Source: Jimgerdemannia flammicorona
Taxonomy: Eukaryota > Mucoromycota > Endogonomycetes > Endogonales > Endogonaceae
Assembly: GCA_003990745.1 (NCBI GenBank)
Contig: RBNI01005746.1
Span: 1-12,177 of the forward strand
Reading direction: 5' to 3'
DNA length: 12,177 nt
Part shown: in pieces, positions 8,430 through 12,177 of the stretch
Layout: each line of letters opens with the position of its first letter
Position numbering within the stretch: the first letter of the stretch is position 1
Program-made: the position numbers and the translations under genes
The notes under the pieces: model-generated
Seen by the model: the letters and a program-made list of their open reading frames with translations, nothing else
Databases searched by the model: none
Told to the model about the DNA's origin: nothing

Positions 8430-9330
8430 AGTTCTTGGAAAGCTTGTTGACAGAAGAGATCCCAGGTATAGGGTACATAGTGATCTGAGTATAGAGCCTT
8501 TCTCATGAGGTTAGTCAGTGGCTCAGTAATATCAGAGAAGTTTCTGATAAAGTGATGATAGTAGCCAGCTTGACCAAGGAAGAATTGGAGTTCTGTGAAG
8601 TTTGACAGAACGGGCCATTCTTTAATTGCTTCTATCTTATGTGGGTCTACTTGAATTCTTTGTATAGAGATAATATGGCCAAGATATTTAACTTGTTCTT
8701 TAAAGAATTCACACTTCTTGAGCTTAGCATAAAGCTTGTATTTTCACAGAATCTCCAGAACTATTTAAATATATTTGAGATATTCTTCTTTAATTACACT
8801 AAAGATCAGGATGTCATCAAAATATATCAACAGGAAAATGAATAGTTAGTTCTTGAATATCTTGTTCATCAGGGTCTAGAATATGGCAGGTATATTGGTG
8901 AGACTAAATGCTAAGACCAAGAATTTATAGAGTCTAAAGAGGGTCATGAATGCAGTCTTGAAAATATCTTCTGGCTTGATTTGAATCTGGTGGTATTCTG
9001 ACATGAGATCCAACTTGGTAAAGTACTTGGTATTCTTGGGTATCAAATATTTGATCAATCAAGGGTAGCAGATAGCAGTTCTTGATAGTAAGCTTGTTGA
9101 GTACACAATAGTCTATGCATATTTACAGAGTACTATCCTTCTTCTTAATGAATAAGACTGGTGAGCCATAAGGAGATTTGCTTGACTAGATGGCTTCTCA
9201 TACAAATAGTTCTTCTAGTTCCTTCTTGACTGCTTCAATTTTAAGTAGCAATATGTTTCTTGGATGGTACAGCTCCTGGGGTCAGTTTGATTTCATAATC
9301 AATTTCTCATATAGGTGGTAGGCCAGATAG
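8430..9330 (-). pseudogene. Ty3/gypsy reverse transcriptase
   Basis: The domain opens with LSGLPPI-stop-EIDYEIKL and LTPGAVPSKK (about 9330-9265), then SSKSPYGSPVLFIKKKD, ICIDYCVLNKLTIKN and [20 protein letters not shown], all standard gypsy RT blocks. Motif A Asp (KLDL) is kept. The YFDDIL metal-binding motif is intact at 8824-8813. The frame changes near 9050, where the preceding frame ([13 protein letters not shown]) gives way to the KYFTKLDL frame. It copies element RNA into DNA in the particle. Stops and at least one indel make it non-functional despite the kept Asp residues. Confidence 0.88.
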
Positions 9331-9589
9331 CTTGTCTGAAAAGATATCTTTGAATTCTTCCAACAGTAACTTGATGTTTTCATTGACTGATAGTCTCTTA
9401 TCTTATTTCTTGAGATAGACTATTGCAATAAAGGTGTGCATTGTCTTCTTGAGTACTCTCTTGTACTGTATAGCTGACAGTATTGCAATCTGGATCTTAC
9501 TTATGGTCTTATCTGTCTTGATAGTGATGTTGGCTCCATCTTGAAGTAAGGTGACTTTATTTTTGTACTAATTGATATCTGGGTTGTGT

Positions 9590-9905
9590 TTCATAAGTCA
9601 GAGTTTTTCTAGGATCAGGTCATAATCTCCTAGTAATGTAACCTTAAAGTCTACTCATTCCCAATATTTCTGAATCTTGATGGATAGTTTAGTGACAATT
9701 GACTTGATGGAGTACAGAGTACCATCTGTAGTAACTATACTATTATTCTTGGGTACAGACTTGGTAAGGATCTTGAGGCTTTCAATGAAGTTCTGATTGA
9801 TGAAGTTTTCTGCAGCTCTGCTGTCTATGAGTACTTAAACTTTTTTTCCTTTGACTAGGTCTTTAAAAATGAGCATATATAGCTTGAGCTTGATTTTTAC
9901 TAAGA
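9590..9905 (-). pseudogene. Retropepsin-like aspartic protease
   Basis: LVKGKKV, a stop, then VLIDSRAAENFINQNF match the gypsy protease active-site block LIDSGA..NFI. The Gly after Asp-Ser is Arg (codon at 9819-9817), a G-to-A change that would damage the active-site turn. The Asp codon is 9825-9823. Later LLGDYDLIL resembles the second half block LG..fll. It cleaves the Gag-Pol polyprotein. Its frame is offset by one from the dUTPase upstream. Confidence 0.78.
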
Positions 9906-9914
9906 CTTACTGCT

Positions 9915-10270
9915 TGATCAGTACTGCCAAAATCTTTTTGATCTCATTTGGTTTCAGAGAGTTCTTGGACTTCTGAAATATTGAGTTAGCTGGCTTTTTC
10001 TAGGATAATTTGTATGACTCAGTCTCCTTCCTTGACTATGTAGTCTTGATCCTTCTGATTGATAAGCAGGACTTAAACTTGTCCTTGAAAGTCTGGATCA
10101 ATAACACCAGTACCTACATCTAAATAATGTTTGATACTGAGTCCTGATTATGATACAATTCTGGTATAATATTCTTTAGAACATTGAACTGCAATTCCAG
10201 TAGGTACTAGAGTTCAGCTCTTAACTGGAATGGTGACTTATTTGACAGAGTATAGGTTAAGACCAATGGC
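9915..10270 (-). pseudogene. dUTPase domain inside the retrotransposon polyprotein
   Basis: dUTPase hydrolyses dUTP to dUMP and pyrophosphate and limits uracil entry into new DNA. One minus-strand frame of about 118 codons carries all five motif regions: (1) AIGLNLYS, where AxGxDLYS is expected, so Asp is Asn; (2) YTRIVS-stop-SGLSIK, matching YGRIA.RSGL; (3) GVIDPDFQGQV, intact with its Asp and aromatic residue; (4) EGD-stop-VIQIILE, matching GDRIAQLI; (5) TK-stop-DQKDFGSTD, matching T.RG..GFGSTG. Between motifs 1 and 2, LVPTGIAV also fits. Seven in-frame stops lie at positions explainable by transitions in Gln, Arg or Trp codons, and there is no indel. It is in frame with Gag, separated by one TAA (10288-10286), and out of frame with the protease. 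Motif order and spacing make another fold unlikely. Confidence 0.88.
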
Positions 10271-10285
10271 TTCTTCTGTTTGATA

Positions 10286-10870
10286 TTAAGGGACCTGGGT
10301 CTTCAGATGAAGCTTCTTGATCTTGAACTCAAGTTGACTAATAGTAGGGTTAATAGGTATGTCTTTGGACAATATAGTTACTGGTCTAGAAGATTCACTA
10401 GTCTTCTTAGGACATTTGAATACAATATGTCCTGTTTGGCAATAGAAAAAACAGACTCTAGATTTCTTCAGGCAGTCCTTTTCTTCAGGGGTGAGCTTGG
10501 TGTTCTTTTTGTTCATAGTATCTAAGTCTATTGGTGCTGGGTCAACTTTCCTTGATTGGTTTCTATGGTAGTTCTTGAAGTAATTCTTCTTGTAGTATTC
10601 TGGTTTAAAGTAGTTACCAAAGGTGATGACATCAAATCTATTAGTGATCCTCATAGCTTCATTAAGGTTTTTGAGCTCTTCTAGCTCAACCTTAACTCAT
10701 GTATTTCCCTTTAGACCTCAGATATAGCAGTCTATCTTTTTGTCCTCAGATATTACTAGTAGCTCAAGTAAGATTGACAAGAATTATATATTGTAGCTTT
10801 ATACAGACTTGAGTTATTTGATGTTCACTAGCTTATCTCTGACTAGCTTGATAGCATTAGCAGCTCTGTA
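10286..10870 (-). pseudogene. Gag: capsid part and zinc knuckle, 5'-truncated
   Basis: Minus strand, in one frame. RAANAIKLVRDKLVNIK, then FLSILLELLVISEDKKID, YI-stop-GLKGNT and ELEELKNLNEAMRITNRFD match the retrotransposon Gag pattern (L..L.Q...V..Y...F, ..YI.GLK......., ..L.EAM....). The zinc knuckle at 10453-10412 spans C-F-F-Y-C-Q-T-G-H and ends FKC. Measured from the first Cys, the His and last Cys sit at the correct spacing, but the second ligand is Tyr (tat) where Cys (tgt) is expected. Gag forms the particle and the knuckle binds RNA. The N-terminal half is lost where the LINE starts (about 10868). The frame continues into the dUTPase after one stop. Confidence 0.82.
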
Positions 10871-11413
10871 TATGGCTCTGTCCTGCCACGAGGGTGGTGG
10901 GAGAGCAGGGTGACCATCTGGGGGGAGGCCCTTCAAGGGTGGGGAGGCTGCCATATCTCTCTAGCTGGGTAGGTGTCAATCCTGAATGTATATTGGTTCC
11001 CCAAGCTGTGGTATGTGGCATATCACCTCGACTTCCCAGTGTAGGTAGTGAAGAAGCTGATGAAGGTGGCTAGGGATTAGATCTAGGTGGGGAGGAGGTC
11101 CCAGGTCAGTTGGGATACTCTTGCGAGACCAGTAGTAAGGGGGGGTCTTGGATTGGTGGACTTTCCTAAGAGGCTGCACTGCCTGCGAGCCTGGTGGTTG
11201 AAGAGAGCTGTGGAACTATGAGGTGGCGGTTGGGTACCTCTGTTGAAGAAGGTATGAGAGATGCGCACATCCCCTCGAGGGTCTTCCAGGGATCTGCTCT
11301 CTCTGGTGGGGCTGAACGGTACTAGGTGGCTGCGGTTCAAGGGATTTTGGTGGGGTGTGGCTGATGGAGCATACTGAATTGGCCTATGCTGACAAGGCAA
11401 TGAGGGGGAGGAG

Positions 11414-11989
11414 GTGTGGGGGCCTAATATGTGGCAGTGGGATAGATTGCTCCTAGGGGGTGCTCCACTTGCTATGTTCAATATTGGGGAAGGAATGGAG
11501 TATCAGCAGAGGCCTGGCCAAGACCTTTGGCCGAGTGGCTGGCAGGCAGCAGGGATTAGTAAGGAGTGGGACTGGGCTGATATCTGGGCCTGGAGTGCTG
11601 AGGTATGGAGGTGGCTTCCCCCCAAGTTCTGGGTGGTATGGTGGAGAATGTTGTGGAGGAATATCATGCTAAATTTCTATACAGGGCATTTGGTAGTTGG
11701 TGGACAATTTGACTGTGAGGAGTGTTATGATGTGGAGCAAGCTGAGGGCTATGTACAGATGCTAGAACATTGGCTGGGAGAGTGTGAGGTTTTGGGGGAA
11801 TTTTGGGCTACAATAGGGGATAGACTGGGTGTGGGGCATAGGCTGGTAGGGGAGGGGGGTCGCTGGGAGGACTTGAGATCTCGGCTTGTAGGTGGAGTGG
11901 GTAATAGTTGGCTCACTGTAGGGTGGGTACTAGCAGTTTGGATGGGAATGGTGGGTCATTGGCTTTTTGTTTTTGAGAAGAGGCAGTAG
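11414..11989 (+). pseudogene. C-terminal part of LINE ORF2 with intact zinc ligands
   Basis: This open stretch of 191 codons is the last part of the ORF2 protein; the ATG at its start is probably not a real initiation site, because the frame is internal to ORF2. From about 11620, KFWVVWWRMLWRNIMLNFYTGHL leads into a zf-RVT-like pattern: Cys 11714-11716, Cys 11723-11725, His 11768-11770, Cys 11783-11785 (C-x2-C...H-x4-C). Such segments are thought to help LINE RTs bind nucleic acid. After GEFWATIGDRLG the tail is Gly/Trp-rich and ends at tag (11987-11989). It is unlikely to make protein because upstream ORF2 is missing or broken. It is useful as the less damaged reference for the left copy. 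Confidence 0.65.
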
Positions 11990-12177
11990 TTGGGGCTGCA
12001 AGAGAAGGTGTCAAGGTGGGAGGAGCTGTTGGGGGATTTGCTGGCTGGATGGTGGGTGGGTTGGGGTCCTCAGGGGGGCTGACATCGCAGTCTGGTGGTA
12101 AAGATCTGTGAGCAGAGTGGTGGGAGGGTGGCAATAGTGTTAGACAAAGTGGTCTTTCATCGGGAAGGGGTAGGGAG
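11990..12177 (+). other. LINE 3' untranslated region (partial)
   Basis: This G-rich sequence follows the ORF2 stop. It aligns by eye with the left copy at about 3905-4060: ctgggggcctcag at 3962-3974 corresponds to ttggggtcctcag at 12061-12073. No coding signal is evident; the element continues past the window end. Confidence 0.55.

Larger units (their letters stand above)
6045..10870 (-). mobile_element. Ty3/gypsy chromovirus with a dUTPase domain, RIP-decayed
   Basis: Minus-strand order: Gag capsid part, zinc knuckle, dUTPase, aspartic protease, RT, RNase H, integrase, chromodomain, probable 3' LTR. RT before integrase marks Ty3/gypsy, and the C-terminal chromodomain marks a chromovirus. 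The 5' LTR and the start of Gag are absent because a LINE fragment begins at about 10868. Codon starts are in register in Gag and dUTPase, shift before the protease, and shift again at about 9050 (RT) and between 7303 and 7240 (integrase), so indels have accumulated. Stops at Trp, Gln and Arg positions are frequent, and only one CpG (8611) was seen. It appears to have inserted into the copia relic. Confidence 0.88.
10868..12177 (+). mobile_element. Second LINE fragment of the same family, less mutated, runs off window
   Basis: By eye the sequence aligns, with indels, to the left LINE from about 2790 through about 4050. It starts with tatatggctctgtcctg, matching tatatgggtctgttctg at 2789-2805. 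Composition shifts sharply: it is G-rich and contains many CpG sites from 10889 onward, where the left copy has none. It begins after RT motif E, so APE and most of RT are missing by 5' truncation. It cuts into the chromovirus Gag, so it inserted after that element. The 3' tail and target duplication lie beyond the window. Stops remain in the 10880-11400 part. Confidence 0.8.

Noticed and set aside
8639..8845. Plus-strand frame of 68 codons
   Set aside because: Antisense to the chromovirus RT, which has clear motifs including YFDD at 8824-8813.
10280..10525. Plus-strand frame of 81 codons
   Set aside because: Antisense to the Gag zinc-knuckle region, which is the supported gene.
6045..10870. 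An exogenous or endogenous retrovirus instead of a retrotransposon, because of the dUTPase
   Set aside because: RT, RNase H and integrase blocks are of Ty3/gypsy type, a chromodomain ends the integrase, and no envelope gene lies between it and the LTR-like region.
11083..11481. Minus-strand frame of 132 codons rich in Pro, Ser and His (and 10976-11179, 11913-12134)
   Set aside because: Antisense to the G-rich LINE fragment; a Pro/Ser/His-rich composition is what the complement of G-rich DNA gives. No domain is seen.
11460..11672. Plus-strand frame of 70 codons overlapping the LINE ORF2 frame
   Set aside because: The 11414-11989 frame carries the zinc ligands and matches the left LINE copy; this one is an offset shadow.

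Overview
The window is a nested graveyard of retrotransposons, with no intact host gene, tRNA, rRNA or CRISPR array that I can find. It suggests a filamentous ascomycete (Pezizomycotina). The element types (an APE-type LINE resembling Tad1, a Ty3/gypsy chromovirus, a Ty1/copia Gag relic and a hAT-like foldback MITE) and the mutation pattern look like repeat-induced point mutation (RIP). By eye, about 10.8 kb of the left side holds only five CpG dinucleotides. Coding domains keep family motifs but carry TAG/TGA/TAA at Trp, Gln and Arg positions, and G:C to A:T changes at catalytic sites.

Layout: 1-62 is a pure poly(A) tract and 63-613 is AT-rich sequence without a gene. From 635 to about 4205 (+) there is a 5'-truncated LINE bounded by a 21-bp target-site duplication (614-634 and 4206-4226). 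It encodes the tail of an APE endonuclease, a reverse transcriptase and a C-terminal zinc-binding segment. Directly after its RT motif C sits a 430-bp palindromic MITE (2164-2593) with an 8-bp target duplication. 4227-5250 is unassigned. About 5255-6040 (+) is a relic of a copia-type Gag. About 6045-10870 (-) is a Ty3/gypsy chromovirus. Read on the minus strand, its order is Gag (capsid and zinc knuckle), dUTPase, protease, RT, RNase H, integrase, chromodomain and a probable 3' LTR. From about 10868 to the window end (+) lies a second, younger, GC-richer fragment of the same LINE family, which cuts off the chromovirus Gag.

The most notable item is the dUTPase domain (10270-9915, minus strand) between the Gag zinc knuckle and the protease. 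All five dUTPase motif regions can be traced in one reading frame continuous with Gag. A dUTPase is unusual in an LTR retrotransposon, and the Gag-dUTPase-protease order matches that of betaretroviruses. All copies here are broken; none should be active.
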